A DNA stretch of 64,000 nt from Iris pallida (taxonomy: Eukaryota; Streptophyta; Magnoliopsida; Asparagales; Iridaceae): positions 2,378,851 to 2,442,850 of the forward strand of contig JANAVB010005598.1 of the NCBI GenBank assembly GCA_029216955.1. The letters are read 5' to 3'. A model generated the notes under the pieces. It ran no database searches. It had not been told where the DNA came from and saw only the letters and a list, made by a program, of their open reading frames with translations. Of this stretch, positions 1 through 11,739 are shown piece by piece. The position numbers were made by a program, and so were the translations under genes. Positions within the stretch are counted from its first letter, which is position 1. Every line of letters begins with the position of its first letter.

Positions 1-1845
1 CCGAGTTTACAAGTCTCTCAAGCTCTCTCTCTCTCGCTGAAACATAAAAGGCGTGCCAAGTGGCTTACAAGATGAAATGATTCATGGCGATGTTCTGATA
101 CATTATGTCCTGTATATGGTACTTCAGCTCCTTGTAATGCTCCAAGGCTCCAGAGTTGGCTCCGCGCCTTAGCATGTTCGAGGGAAGCTCCGCACCCGAT
201 GACGTTTCCTGCATCCTGCAAGCAAACTATGGGGTTATCAGTACAATATTATGCACTGGTGGGGAGGCTAGCTCGCCCACAATGCTATCATTACCAAACA
301 CGTTCTATTTACTTTTGTGTACCGTCTATCATTCGTTGTCTTTCTAATCTTTCCTTAGGGTCAATTTCATGGCATATTTCAAGACCTATCTCGTGTTACT
401 GATTTCAATGTGTTGCATGAAAATACATGCACGACTAACCCATACTTACCGTCCGGCCTTCCCTGTCCAAAGTAAACCAAGTTAGTCAATAATTCATATG
501 TAATACTTAACGTGATTCTCGTAAACATTCAGTGTCGAGGGCGTGTCCTTGCCTCACATTCTAGAGCGTCGTAGGCGTGTTTTCTAACTCATTTGCATGA
601 AGTACTCTCGATCATTTGGTGTGTTATATTCAATCCTATTCAAGAGGTACCTTGTTCAGTTAACTTAGACTACTTTGTTTCAATGCAAGGACTTACACGT
701 AGATTGCCACCAGCAAAGCCCACTTAATCTATATGTACCGGTCGCTGGCATGTCAGCCATTTTGGATATTTTCTTTTGATATTCCCATCTATCAAGCATG
801 ATGGCTTATACACCTTGATAGACTATTGAAGTACCGGCCCTACGTTTGGTTATGTGCCCAAGCCCGCACACCTGTCCGCCTGTAGGCCATGATTTTGCCT
901 AGGATGGCCACGACATCGTCGTTCGTTGCTTGGAATCCTTTCACTCGTGCACGAATCCGTCCACGACCATTTCGTATTTTCTTATCATTTTAACTTAACG
1001 GCTGTCTTTGAGCCATAGGCTGTCTCTGAGCCATAATGCGTTATCGACCAGGTTGGCGTCCGTACAGCACGGGTAGCGAGCTCCGTTACACGTGCCCGTC
1101 ATACCTGTCGCTAACCATTCCTTTCTTTCTTATCTTTTATTCATTCATTCTTTTCTTTCTTTCACTTGTCCGTTCGTTCGTTGATTCACTCACATACTCG
1201 TTCATTCATTCGTTGATTCATTCATTCACTTATTCGTTTATTCTTTCATTCATACATTATGCAACTCCCCGTACGGAAGTCGTCTTGGCGACCCATCGGT
1301 CCCGAAGTCTTTCAATGTTGCTATACTCTACTCGGAACGACTATGTCGATAGTCTTCCGTTTCATTGTTGTAAACCATTTATTGTTTCATTATTGAACGC
1401 ATAAGAGACTTGAACGTAAGCTTGTGCCTTAGCACGAGCGTGGAGCGCGGTACGAGAGTTCTCATATTTTCTATATTCTTTTCCATATTCTATACAAGCA
1501 TACGAGATGGGATTATTCCCTTAGCTAGGTGCGTTGAGTCCTTTATTAGCATGCACGGTGTTATCGTCTAGCGATTCTAGCAATAGTGTCCGTATTGTTA
1601 TGTGTCTAGGCTAAGTAAAGACGGGTTCATCGGAGCCACCCGCCTTAGCGATGTTCGCATCGACCGAGCGATACTCCGAGCGCGCCTTTGAAAGTCTAAG
1701 TCTGAATTCATCTTTGATGGGCCAATGTAAGCCTTGCATCGATTCTTTATCAGGTCGATGCCAACTCTTCGGGTCGACGGCTCCTTTGAGTTGTTGCACT
1801 TGCCGTTTGAATCGATAATCCGCTAGGGCGGAGCGGGTCATTATA
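1..1845. repeat. Right part of a long (about 2.1 kb) LTR, probably a solo LTR
   Basis: Positions 1-516 match 63490-64000 with three short indels and no substitutions, so this is the continuation of the LTR that starts at 63272 with TGTCACGCCCC. The right edge is placed at 1845 because the last bases (GCGGAGCGGGTCATTATA) are roughly the inverted complement of the LTR start, and because AGATG follows at 1846-1850, the same five bases that precede the other copy at 63267-63271. The usual terminal CA would here be TA, a presumed mutation. No primer-binding site follows, which argues against an intact retrotransposon starting here. The 2.1-kb solo LTR at 22811-24935 is related, in the opposite orientation. 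No coding capacity was recognised. Confidence 0.65.
1138..1258. repeat. ATTC/GTTC-rich microsatellite within the LTR
   Basis: Imperfect run of tetranucleotides of the ATTC, GTTC and TTCT type. The Ser/Phe-rich open frame across it (1036-1404, plus) is a by-product of the repeat and not a gene. Confidence 0.7.
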
Positions 1846-2880
1846 AGATGGAGACTACATAATAGGTGTAGGGACCTATTTCATAAAGTTTGGTTTTATA
1901 GTCAAAATATGACGATATGCATGGATTGGTTTAACTGGATTTTAATGGGTTCCCAATTGGATATCAATCTTTGATTGATTGAACTTGGGTTTTAATCTAT
2001 ATTGGTTGGATAAGATTCCATAAAATTAACCTAAACTATTCCTATTAGGTACGGGTAACCTATAATAAGTTCCAACTCAAGTGGTTACGCTAATTACCAG
2101 CCGGATTGGTTAATTAGGTTCCTAAAGCCCAAAAATGTGCCTTCTGTGATTTTTGTGTTTAAGTAGCACAAGAAGACTCAATTGAGTGGCACACTAGTGA
2201 CATGTGCATAGTGGGCTTTGAGTAGATCACAACCTTATATTGGGTCCAAAGGTTTGAGTCACGGTTGAGTCTCTAATTGGAGTCAGGAAGTACATCGGTA
2301 TTACGGTAAGGGTTCTAGTTAGTCTTTTTGACTTGAAAGTCGTATCATGAAAATAGAGCATAAGAGGACATGTTTAAGTTGGACATGATATGTCTAAGTG
2401 AAGGTGAACTCGTTTAGGTCTTGTATATGCAATTTGTTGGAAGGTATCAGTTGGTCTCGTGCTTCGAATATCAATATGACGGTCGGGGACACCAAAAGAT
2501 CTAAATAGAAAGTGGGTGTTAATGAGGCATTAATTTATCCTCCTAGTGGGAACCAACTTATCATAATCAATCGATGATCCTAGTAAATCCTAAAATTCAG
2601 AAGGGCTTATAATCTATTCACTCCAGAAACTAAGATACAATTTTTGGATTAATGAGGTTTAAAATAATTCCAAAGTGGTGATATTGTACCTCGACTCTTG
2701 TTTATAAAAGAATATTACACGACATAGTGGATAATGGAATATGAGATATGAATCAAGTTCAAGATCGTTCTTCGATTTCGAATAGATGGAAGACGATTAT
2801 GTATATATAGCTTTTATGGCCATAGGTGGTATGGCGAGCTAAGGGGGACATTCTGTTTCTATCTTCCCTAAAATATAAGT
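1846..2880. repeat. Diverged copy of the old repeat DNA seen at 61986-63271
   Basis: Non-coding AT-rich DNA. About 2350-2800 is recognisably related to 62430-62870: both contain a shared AAAATAGAGCAT block, then GTGCTTC(G/A)AATATC, then GGAACCAA and an AGAAGGG block, in the same order and orientation but strongly diverged. No open frame of interest is present. It reads as host DNA around the LTR insertion, not as part of the element. Confidence 0.45.
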
Positions 2881-3985
2881 GTTTGTTTTTTCAAAATAAG
2901 TAAGGGCAAAAAATAATAAAAGTTCAAGGGAGAGGGGATCGAATGTGAATATGAGGTTCCAAGGGCGATTGAATAATTCAAGGAAAATTGTCAAGGTAGT
3001 TGCGGATGAGATCCTAGAGGGCAACTATATCTTAATCCATGTGTACTATTCATATGAAGAGCGAACCAAGTGTACTAAGGTTGATCAGACCATAATACAC
3101 TGATTCTAATTAGACAATATATTAGTGGACGTCTCCAATAAACATATGTCCTGAACAAGCTCGATAAAGAATAAGCTTGCAAAACTAGGCTATAATAGCG
3201 ACGTTAGTCGAGATTTTCCAAAATATAAGTACACGAGAATTATGATTGAAGGAAAGCACAAGTAGTTCAAGTTCATCAAAATCTAAGATTTGTCTGGTGT
3301 TGGTGCCTCTATAGTTGTCCTACTATCTTTTTATCTAATGCCTTAGTCGACCAATAGGTTAGGGACCTCTAAACTCTATAGTCTAGGTAAACTTACTAGT
3401 GTCAGTCAATTACCTCGTTATTAGGTCACAAGGACAACGTGATGCTAGGTTGGGAGGCATGCTAACCAACTTATAGAATTTCCACTAGTATTAGATTTGA
3501 ATCAATGGGGCATACATGGTATTTTCCTAACATCTATAGTATCCGAAAACTGTAATCATGTCTGAAGTCATTTGATTGAGAATTTATGCCACACCTGGTT
3601 GTAGTAAATCCTTAGTTTGTGACTCAAATATGATATGATTATCAGATATTTTATTAACTCTATCCAAAATTTGACACAAAAATAACTAAGATCAAAGGAG
3701 GACAACTAAGACATAGTTTTAACAATATTCGATAACCTACGTTTACTTGAAATAATACCAACTTTAGGGGTCATGCTTTGTCAGTGAGCTGCTGGCTGCA
3801 GTAAACCCCGTAGTCTCCATAAGTCAAATAAATGACGACAGTACGCTGCTGTCTTGCCATTATAAGTCAATGAATATTCTTCCAACTATATCCGTAAGAA
3901 TTCAAAGAAGCTTTTAGAGATTCAAACAAGTTGATTAGATAGAAAAGTGAAATCATCTATTCTTGAAGTGGCCGTATCAATTTTG
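2881..3985. other. Unassigned AT-rich DNA
   Basis: No coding similarity, RNA gene, LTR boundary or repeat recognised in this stretch. Confidence 0.5.
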
Positions 3986-4480
3986 AAAATCAAACGATCG
4001 ACTAGAAAAATAACCGAAAACGAGAAGTAAAAAATTTCTAACTTTTACTTCTCTCGTACTCAAGGATCGAGGGACAAACATGAAACAAAACTGACTCAAA
4101 ATTACTAGACGGATAACTGGGTTATATTAGGCTCAAAAGTCAACGGGTGTAAATAGAATATTAAATAATTACTTATGGAAACAAATGAGTGATACAGCTT
4201 AGGCAGGAAAGATAACTCGAACCGATCCCAAGGTGATCAAGATGGGAGAAGTGTAAGTATCTGTCCTATAAGTCTCAATCCTTAAAAATAAAAGATTGAT
4301 CAGGAAGGAAATAACTGAAGACAAGAGAAGTACAAACATTCTAATCTCTATTTCATGTGTATTCAAATGATTGAGGGAGAACTTTGAATCGAAACTAACT
4401 CGAGACTCGTATATGGATAACCGAATCAGAAATTATATAAATAAATCCTTATGGAAAAATAAAAATTAAATAGGCAATTC
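3986..4480. repeat. Diverged direct duplication, period about 300 bp
   Basis: The segment starting near 3998 and that starting near 4295 share an ordered series of blocks: GATYGA, AAATAACYGAA, GAGAAGTA, a GGATAACYG block and CTTATGGAAA. Both run in the same direction. Divergence is high, so the duplication is old. Nothing coding is seen. Confidence 0.45.
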
Positions 4481-4925
4481 AGACTTATGATATGAGGATG
4501 ATATCTAAAGAGGGCAAAACAATTTATCAAAGTTAGAGCATTAATTCTAGGAATGTCTAACTTACCAAGTGAATAGTCTATCCATATTGGATCATATCGT
4601 CATATCAAAAATGCAATAGTGTATCTATGGGGATCTGTCAAGCAATCTAAATTTAATAACTCCTTACCTAAATTACATGGCCTATTTAACAACCTTAATT
4701 ACCTAACGGTCAATTTGAATAAGAGACTCATATTCCTAGTCATCCTCCTAAGTGAATTTAATCCTAATTGTGAATGGGCATTTCCTAGTCGCGGGCTCGC
4801 AATAGTACGACTAACTTAAGTACTATCACGAGTTCGTATGATTTGCGAAAACAGACCTGCATGGGCTATCACAAAAACTTGTTACGATCCGCACCCATTT
4901 TTCGGGATACTAGTGCGTGTCCAAG
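4481..4925. other. Unassigned; ends in a 48-bp piece resembling an inverted LTR terminus
   Basis: Mostly featureless. Positions 4878-4925 begin TGTTACGATCCGCACCC, close to the reverse complement of the LTR ends at 18788 and 55509 (which read GGGTGCGGGTCGTGACA). This could be a tiny relic of a minus-strand LTR of that family next to the plus-oriented LTR that starts at 4926. Confidence 0.35.
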
Positions 4926-7740
4926 TGTAACCACCACTTTCTAAAAATAGGAGTATTTTTGACTTTTTGTAAATTTTGATTATTTTAAATATCTTTTAAT
5001 TGATGAATCGTGTTAGTGTCATAATTAGTAAAGCCTTAGAACCACATTGGTTCGATATTAGACATGACCAAGAAACCTACTTTGTGAGATTAGACAACCT
5101 TTGATTCATTCTATTTTAGTTAGTTATCTTCAAATCTAACTAAGGAATTAATTATAAATGACTAAAACCTTAAGGTAGAATGAGCCTTTTCTTAAAGGGC
5201 TTTACATGACAAGTTAGGAAGGCCCTTAAGCATTGAACTAAACCAAACCCTAGCCCAACCCCTCTTGGCCGGCCACATGGTCCATTCCCCCTTGCTATTA
5301 ATAGCTAACCTTCCTCCTTCTTTCCCCTTTCATTAGAAACCATAACCCTAATTTGTGTTCTTTCCCAAATTTTCTCTATCTTCCTAAATTGAGTCCAAAT
5401 TCCCTCAAATCAATTGCAAACTCTTCTTCTTGAAGAGAGAAAGCCTCTATTGGCTAGCTTGGGAGCATTTGAAACAATTTGGCCATTGGAGCTTGGTGGA
5501 GATCTAGATCTAAAAGTTTTTCATTGAGATTCCAACTCTCATTTGGTAAGAGCCCTATAAACCCTCTAATTTCCCATTCATTAGTGTAGAAGCATTTATT
5601 TAGGATCCCCATTGCTTTAGGAATGATTTGGATCAAGTTTGGATTCATTTGGAGTGCGTATTATGTGAGTATCGAGTACGCACACCAATTGTTTGATGAA
5701 ACGACCCATAGGGCATTCCATGGTTTAATTTCAGTTTTTCATGTTGTTTTGGGTTGGGATGGCCATGTTATAGATATACTATGATTATCTAGTGATATTA
5801 TAAGGGTTTCATAGATTATTATGGATTGGGGTTTGATATTAAGTTAGTGGTTTACTGTGGGTTCTCTGTCCTGCTCATTTGTTCAGCCTCCTTAGCATGC
5901 CTGCATATCCTGTCCTCCTCTAATTTATGTCAGACACAACTAAGCAGTCCACAGCATCTGGATCATTCCCTTGGCATATCTAATTGTTCTGTCCACCATG
6001 TCTTTGACTATCAGTCTTCATTTGTGGTGCCCTGCATTTGAGTAGCAGTCCCCTGCTTTACATTAATGTTCAGTTCCAATAGGATTCACATCAGTCCAAT
6101 TGGCTCATGTTTTAGCCATTGGGAAGTAAGTCTGTCCTACATGCCAATTGTCAATTTCCATGAACCATATTACCTCTATGTTAAGTCCATGTCATGAACT
6201 TCATCCTAGTTTCAGACTCTCTTTAGCATTTGTACCAATGGTGAGAGTTATGTTCAGTCTTCACATTAGCGTTCTGCCCATCACCTGTTATATTCATCAC
6301 TTCAGTCGAGCCCCTTTGGTTTAGACCTTGTACATGTTGTCCTGGATATAGGATTAGTTGGATACCATGTTTGTAGTGTTCTGCACTATGCATTTGTCCA
6401 ATGTCAGTCTCGAATGTCCAAGTATGGAGTACCTGATCTGAAATTGATGTAAACATCTATTCTTCTGTCCATCTAACCATACGCCTTAGTTCCTAGGTTA
6501 GGATCATATATCATGTCAGATACTTATATGTTCAGACCATGTTTGTAGTGTCTTGCATTAGAGTATCGAGCACATCCCAATTGTCTAATCCCCTTTTCTT
6601 TTTAGTTTAGTTCTTGCCTATACTTGGTTCAGTTCTTATCATCCTTTTGAATGCCCAGCTATAGAGTATATGTCCCTATATGTAAATGTGTTTGATTCAG
6701 TGGTTGATACATAATGCTTTAGGTTCAAACCAAGTTACTCATTTCTGAATGTGATGTCAGTCCCTACCCATATTTCTATTCCAATGTGATAGCTCTAATT
6801 TGGAATCTCAGTTCGGATTTGACCTCAAGTTCAGACCTTGAACTTCAAGTTCAGATTTGAACTCTCTGACCTGTTTACTATATTGTTGCAGTCTAATTAA
6901 ACCTTGCCCAATATATTTCCTGTATTCCCCCATAGATCAGTACATTGATTGGATGATTGATGTTCAGTTAGTTCACTGCCTTGGGTTCCCTTCTCTTGGT
7001 TAGATATTCCTAAATTGTCCAGTTGATACCTAAACATGAAACATCAACATTGGTTCCGTCCCTCTCGATTTGATTCACTGCATTGTAATTAGATCACTGC
7101 ATTCTTGCATCTGTCCTTAAGCCCTTGTCCACTGCATTGCCTTATGTTCGGTCATGAACTTAGGCTCAATGATGAGCTCGAGTAGGAGTGAAGTTCAATC
7201 CTCCCTTAGCCAACACCTCCTTATGTACCAGTCAACTTTCGAACCTAGTATAAGTCATATGATTCTTCTTACTTGCGATACCTATCAGTATAAATGGTTT
7301 TGGAAATAGGATTTAAAGTATCTAGGGGTTTCTTTTGTATTTGTGTTGGGGGATCAAAACAAAACAGTGTTACCTATGGTTGTGTCCTAGAGTATCAGAT
7401 GGTATCAGACCATTTTTGTGGTCGGTCCCTGGCTTACTGTATTGACCATCCACTATTAGTTCTGTCCATTTATGATTATACCTTTTTATTCATATGTTGG
7501 CCATAAGATTATTGGGTTCAGTCCACAACCATTTGGAGTCCTGTCCCTATTTACCTCTTGTATGTGTATTTACTGATTTCAGACCCAAATCCACTCTAGG
7601 TATTAGTCTCTGTGTCCTGCATCTATACATATGTGCAGGTCGTAGGCATGCTTTGCTATTCAGCCACTGCAGTAGCAGGGCAGTAACAGCAGTAGTGGTA
7701 GGAGTAAGGAATATGGGATGTGTTAAGATAATACTTGTGT
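4926..7740 (+). repeat. Old gypsy-type LTR (same superfamily as the element at 50762-61985), right end not found
   Basis: It opens with TGTAACCACC followed by an AT-rich leader laid out like the LTR start at 50762 (TGTAACACCC). Shared landmarks in the same order are an AACCCTA-rich promoter zone, a TATTAATA box at 5296-5303, and a block containing GGAGCATTTG and TTTGGCCAT downstream of the presumed transcription start. The rest (5.7-7.7 kb) is non-coding and has no clear right terminus, so the copy is truncated or interrupted by the (TA)n tract. No gag or pol is attached. Confidence 0.5.
5296..5303 (+). promoter_or_regulatory. Candidate TATA box of the old LTR
   Basis: TATTAATA, about 370 bp into the LTR and just upstream of a pyrimidine-rich leader, the same relative place as TATTTAAA in the related LTR at 51338. 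Confidence 0.35.
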
Positions 7741-7741
7741 G

Positions 7742-7811
<70 letters not shown>

Positions 7812-7866
7812 AGGAAGGGAGGTAATCTATAGGAGTAAGAAGAAGCCAATATGTTGGGCAGGAAGT

Positions 7867-7947
<81 letters not shown>

Positions 7948-8005
7948 AGGAAGGGAGGTAATCTATAGGAGTAAGAAGAAGCCAATATGTTGGGCAGGAA
8001 GTGGA
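7741..8005. repeat. Duplicated (TA)n microsatellite with a 60-bp spacer
   Basis: Two long (TA)n tracts (about 7743-7809 and 7869-7946) are each followed by the same roughly 60-bp spacer beginning AGAGGAAGGGAGG and ending in GGGCAGGAAGTGGA. The spacer copies look identical, so the duplication is recent. Long Tyr/Ile open frames across it on both strands are repeat artefacts. Confidence 0.9.
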
Positions 8006-8039
8006 GAACATCAGTTAAGGGGAGAAGGAAACCAATGAG

Positions 8040-8335
8040 GAAGCTCCTATTGGATTTGGGGCCCGTTTGGTTCATCGGATTGGATAACGTAATGTAATTG
8101 ACATTACGTCGTAATTCTAGTTCGGATGTTTGGTTGAACAATTTTTATCTAGATGTAATGTACTCACGATTACAAATTTGATTATATTACATCACCTTCT
8201 ATTCAAATCGATTACATCACAAAACCTATGTAATTCTAATTACATTACAACTTCAGATTCTAAATTAAAATTTTGTCCTTTTAACAAATTTTCAACTCCA
8301 GAAATCCCGATGGAAGGAAAAAAAAAGTCGTAGAT
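8040..8335. mobile_element. MITE-like segment with short palindromes
   Basis: It starts near GGGGCCCGTTTGGTT, a string common at plant MITE ends, and continues with ACGTAATGT-AATTG-ACATTACGT, a perfect 9-bp stem with a 5-base loop. Several further GTAAT and ATTAC blocks follow up to about 8260. No matching inverted terminus was found downstream, so the element is incomplete or its far end lies beyond the captured ARF-GAP fragment. Confidence 0.4.
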
Positions 8336-8415
8336 CTAAATTTTTTCACACCCCCTCCCTGCCGTGCCCCCCTTTCTTCGTTGTCTCGAGACTGCAGCAG
8401 CGCAGTCCCCATCCG

Positions 8416-8694
8416 CTGGGAAAGGAAGGAGTTGAGGGCGTCGTTGCCTCCTCGTTCCATTTTTTTGAGCTGGAGCTCGGACTGGGAGTCCATGGTGATG
8501 GAGCGGACGAAGCTGAGGTGGACGCCGAGGCCGCGGTGCCTCCCAGAGCACTCCAGGCACATGAAGACCCCGTAGGAGATAAAGGCTCACTGGAGGTTCT
8601 TCTGGGAATAGTCCACGCACATGCGGTTCGATGCGTTGGAGGTCCGGAGGTGCCGGACCCGTCGGGACGCGATGGGCACCGCCGCCGCCTCCAT
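8416..8694 (-). pseudogene. ARF GTPase-activating protein fragment (plant AGD6/AGD7-like first exon), disabled
   Basis: Read on the minus strand from the ATG at 8692-8694, the frame encodes about 93 residues covering most of an ArfGAP zinc-finger domain. Visible are CVDY...FMCLECSGRHRGLGVH, then SFVRS and a KKM-x-GGN block. In the intact family this domain stimulates GTP hydrolysis on ARF proteins at Golgi membranes. Three of the four zinc Cys remain (residues 26, 46, 49); the second is Tyr29. Arg54 in the HRGLG motif is kept. The usual NPQW is followed by an in-frame TGA at 8587-8589 in place of the Trp codon, so it cannot make protein. Similarity stops after residue 93, roughly where an exon would end, and no later exon is present. 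The block is far more GC-rich than its surroundings. It looks like an exon carried by a transposon. Confidence 0.8.
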
Positions 8695-8815
8695 GGGAGT
8701 GGGAGTGGGAGTGGGGCTGGATAAAGGGAACAGAGAAAAAAGCAGCAGCAGCTCCTCTTTCTTCTTTCCCTCCCCTCTTTCTTCTTTCCCTCTTTATGAA
8801 GTTGTCAGCAATGGG
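8695..8815 (-). other. 5'-UTR-like flank carried with the ARF-GAP fragment
   Basis: Upstream of the ATG (minus strand) lie three CTCCCA units directly before the start, a short GCTGCT run and purine-rich GAAAGAAG tracts. This is plausible 5'-UTR sequence captured together with the exon. Confidence 0.35.
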
Positions 8816-8829
8816 CACGTGGAGTGAAT

Positions 8830-10117
8830 TTTTTTTATATTTCAATTTTCGGTGGAGTTAAGCAGAAAGGACCTCATATTTTTTCTTTGTTTTCGATCTA
8901 AATTATTCTCCTATATAAATTTTCTGAAAGGGTATTTAAATATCTTAGAGTTTGCGTAGGATTTGGTAGATTTTATTTGATTACTGGATATTTCAGTTAC
9001 ATGATACGATGAGATATTATTTTGATCATTTGTTATATGATACCATATGAATGTTCTGGTTTATAACTATTTGAACTTTTGTCTGAGATGGAATAAAATT
9101 TATTTTATATCATTGTTATTTTATATCATTGTAAGTTTCAAGTTGTCCTGGAAATATGCAATAAGGGATTTCTCAGATCTTACAATGTACGAGCAAGGCT
9201 AGTCTATCCAATAATTAATTGCGCCAACCATGAAATAGACGTGTCCCAGCGGGACAGTCCATTATCAATATGCAGAAAAATATAAACAGATACCACTCCC
9301 TGTCCGTGTGGCATATTTGCAGTATCCGTGGGAACCAGCCGGCATGTCGGGGCACTAATTGTCCCAAAATGGCTGCCATGTAAGAACTCGAAAATATATT
9401 CTCTTCATGCAATAGTTATTTTATTTAACTTAATAGTCCCTACGTTAATTGAAATCTCATGTCGTGGATCATGGTCATTCTGAATAAGTACTTCCGTACA
9501 GATTACGATATGCATAACTCTACAACGATGTCCGTACGGTTAGGTTGTAGGTCTTACATAGCGTAATACAACAATCAAACCTAGCCACGGGATAATCATG
9601 CCTTGACTGTAAGGTACACATGCTGCTTTTGTAGAAAGAATTTGAAGTCAGCACGTGTCCATATGCCAATGTTCGGGATCGGCTAGTCGATCGCAATGGT
9701 TCATAGTTCATACATGAACGTGCCTCATTCAATTCAATAAGACGACTAGCCAGTCTTTTAGTTCTAACTAAGAACGCATGATCAATCATTTAGTCAAGGT
9801 AATAATTATTGTCAATTCGTGACAAGGTATGAAAGTCAAACTAGTATTTAGTATGGTCGAGTCTATAACTCTTAGGGTTAAGTACCAGTGATATGGATGC
9901 CCACAAGCCAATCAAGACACGGAGCACACTCCACACAACAATATGTATTTAAACACTAACATGCATCAAGTGGCACAATCCAACAAAATGTACGAGATAA
10001 GACGAAATGTTCGAATTCGGCGAATCATGCGGGATAAGACAGATGGCGTAAATTTAGCGAAAGCACGGACTGAAACGACTCTTATGCGCACACAGGTACA
10101 TAATGCACTGATTCACT
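8830..10117. other. Unassigned, probably partly the far end of the minus-strand gypsy LTR
   Basis: AT-rich and non-coding. The 3' LTR of the minus-strand element at 10.1-11.4 kb must extend leftwards into this stretch, but its terminus could not be fixed. Confidence 0.35.
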
Positions 10118-10733
10118 GTGGGCACATAGCAGTCCCTTTGGGAGCATAGCAGTTCCTTTAGGAGCATAACAATTTCTTTGGGAGCATAACAATTTCTTTG
10201 GGAGCATAACAATTCTTTTGGGAGCATAGCAATTCCTTTGGAAGCATAGCAATTCCTTTGGGAGCATAACAATTCTTTTGGGCGTATAACATATAGTGCC
10301 TTCGGGCGCATAACATGCCTTTGGGCACATAGTGCCTCTGGACGCATAACATACCTTTGGGCGCATAGTGCCTTTGGGCGCATAACATGTCTTTGGACGC
10401 ATAGTGCCTTCGGGCGGATAACATGTCTTTGGGCACATAGTGCCTTTGGACGCATAGTGCCTTTGGGCGCATAACATACCTTTGGGCGCATAGTGCCTTT
10501 GGACGCATAACATGCCTTTGGGCGCATAACATGCCTTCGGACGCATAGTGCCTTTGGACGCATAGTGTCTTTGGACGCATAACATGCCTTTGGGCGCATA
10601 GTGCCTCTGGGCGCATAACATGCCTTTGGGCGCATAGTGCCTTTGGGCGCATAACATGCCTTTGGGCGCATAGTGCCTTCGGACGCATAACATGCCTTTG
10701 GACGCATAGTGCCTTTGGGCGCATAACATGCAT
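10118..10733 (-). repeat. Minisatellite inside a gypsy LTR
   Basis: About 600 bp of tandem units. From 10118 to about 10280 the unit is some 20 bp (CTTTGGGAGCATAACAATT and variants). From there to 10733, 19-bp units (CTTTGGGCGCATAACATGC) mix with 17-bp units (CTTTGGGCGCATAGTGC), often alternating as a roughly 36-bp higher-order unit. Single-base variants (GGAC, CTTCGG) are scattered. All three minus-strand frames stay open (191-238 codons) only because of the repeat. Confidence 0.9.
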
Positions 10734-10739
10734 ACCTCT

Positions 10740-11430
10740 GCACCAGCAAGCTTCGGCTATGGAATTTCAAAAACTTCCAATGGCCATAACTTGGGCTATC
10801 GGACTAGGAATTGGGTGAAATAAAGGTCAAAACTGACTAGAATTAAATTCTCTACAATATGGAACAACTTGTTTTTGAAAAAATAAAATTTGATAGATCA
10901 AAATCATGAAAAACTATAAAATCTGAAACTTAAAACCTAGATCTACACAACCATCCATGGAAATCAAAAACTTCAAGACCTAAACTTGTAGAGAAAGAGG
11001 AGAGGAACAACATGGACTAAAATAAATAGGGATGCATAAAATCTCTTATGGTGTGCAAGATGTACTTGCCTCTCCAAATTGGGTTAGGGTTTTGGTGGAG
11101 GAAATGAAATGAGAGTTTGTGAGGAGAGAAAAAAGAAAAGGTGTATAAATATCAAGTCAAGTTTGATCTCCACCACCCATTCCTTCCCCATACAATCTAG
11201 GCCATCCACCCCTTCTCATGATGAGCCAATCCAAACCAAGTTGGTTCAACATGAACCAAAGTAAACCAAGAGCTAAGCAAAAGCAGAAAATAAAATACAG
11301 AAAAATATTTAGCATATAATTAAAGGAATTAAATACAAAATAAATGCATGATAAATACTAAATAAATACAGTCAAGTTTAGTACACGTATCAAAAATACG
11401 TATCCCAGAAACGGAGAGTGACATCTCTAC
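10740..11430 (-). repeat. 3' LTR (start-proximal part) of a minus-strand Ty3/gypsy chromovirus
   Basis: Read on the minus strand it begins TGTCACTCTCCG at 11430, directly after a polypurine tract. 10823-11430 is repeated at 13588-14190, which identifies the two LTRs of one element. A TATTTATA box (minus strand, 11144-11151) precedes a pyrimidine-rich leader. The minisatellite at 10118-10733 lies further into the same LTR. The left terminus is not identified. Confidence 0.7.
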
Positions 11431-11444
11431 CCTCCTTAGAAAAA
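11431..11444 (-). other. Polypurine tract of the minus-strand gypsy element
   Basis: On the minus strand it reads AAGGAGGGTAGAGA, abutting the LTR start TGTCAC. It is preceded by the CCGAGGACGGAATTTTTCT motif typical of the end of plant gypsy internal regions. Confidence 0.75.
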
Positions 11445-11649
11445 TTCCGTCCTCGGAATTTAAAATCCAAGCAGGCTAGAAACATCAGGGCTAGATTAAT
11501 CCAAGTACAAGCAATTCTAGCAAGCAAGCAATCATCTTACAATATTAATAGCAAGTAATCTATCTATATTTATCAATCTACGACATCAAACAATTTCTAT
11601 CCATGGGGTGATAAGCATGAGGAATCAAGACAATCAAGGTACACGGAAA

Positions 11650-11739
11650 GAAATATACCTTGTGAGTCAAATAAGTGCGGATACCGTGATCGGATATCAT
11701 CCTCACGTTCCCACGTTGACTCTCCTAAGGAGTAATGAC
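11650..11739 (-). pseudogene. Chromovirus polyprotein C-terminus (chromodomain end), fragment
   Basis: A short minus-strand frame contains STWEREDDIRSRYPHLFDSQ. This matches the end of the integrase-linked chromodomain of plant Ty3/gypsy chromoviruses (consensus form ATWE...YPHLF). It lies about 200 bp upstream of the polypurine tract, the expected place. Upstream of about 11740 the coding similarity stops abruptly, so almost all gag-pol is missing. The chromodomain normally guides integration into chromatin; nothing functional remains. Confidence 0.7.

Noticed and set aside
7494..8141. Tyr/Ile-repeat open frames on both strands
   Set aside because: Translation of (TA)n tracts.
8336..8845. 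169-codon minus-strand frame over the ARF-GAP region
   Set aside because: Wrong frame relative to the ArfGAP motifs; it only reads through GC-rich DNA.
8040..8900. Complete Pack-TIR element around the ARF-GAP exon
   Set aside because: The inverse of GGGGCCCGTTTGG and a target duplication were not found downstream, so the borders cannot be supported.
10118..10733. CRISPR-like array
   Set aside because: Units are contiguous with no unique spacers, unit length is 17-20 bp and the context is a plant retrotransposon LTR.
10054..10770. Three overlapping minus-strand open frames of 191-238 codons rich in APKG/RPKA/QRH repeats
   Set aside because: All three frames are open at once because the DNA is a minisatellite; no start context, domain or conservation supports a protein.
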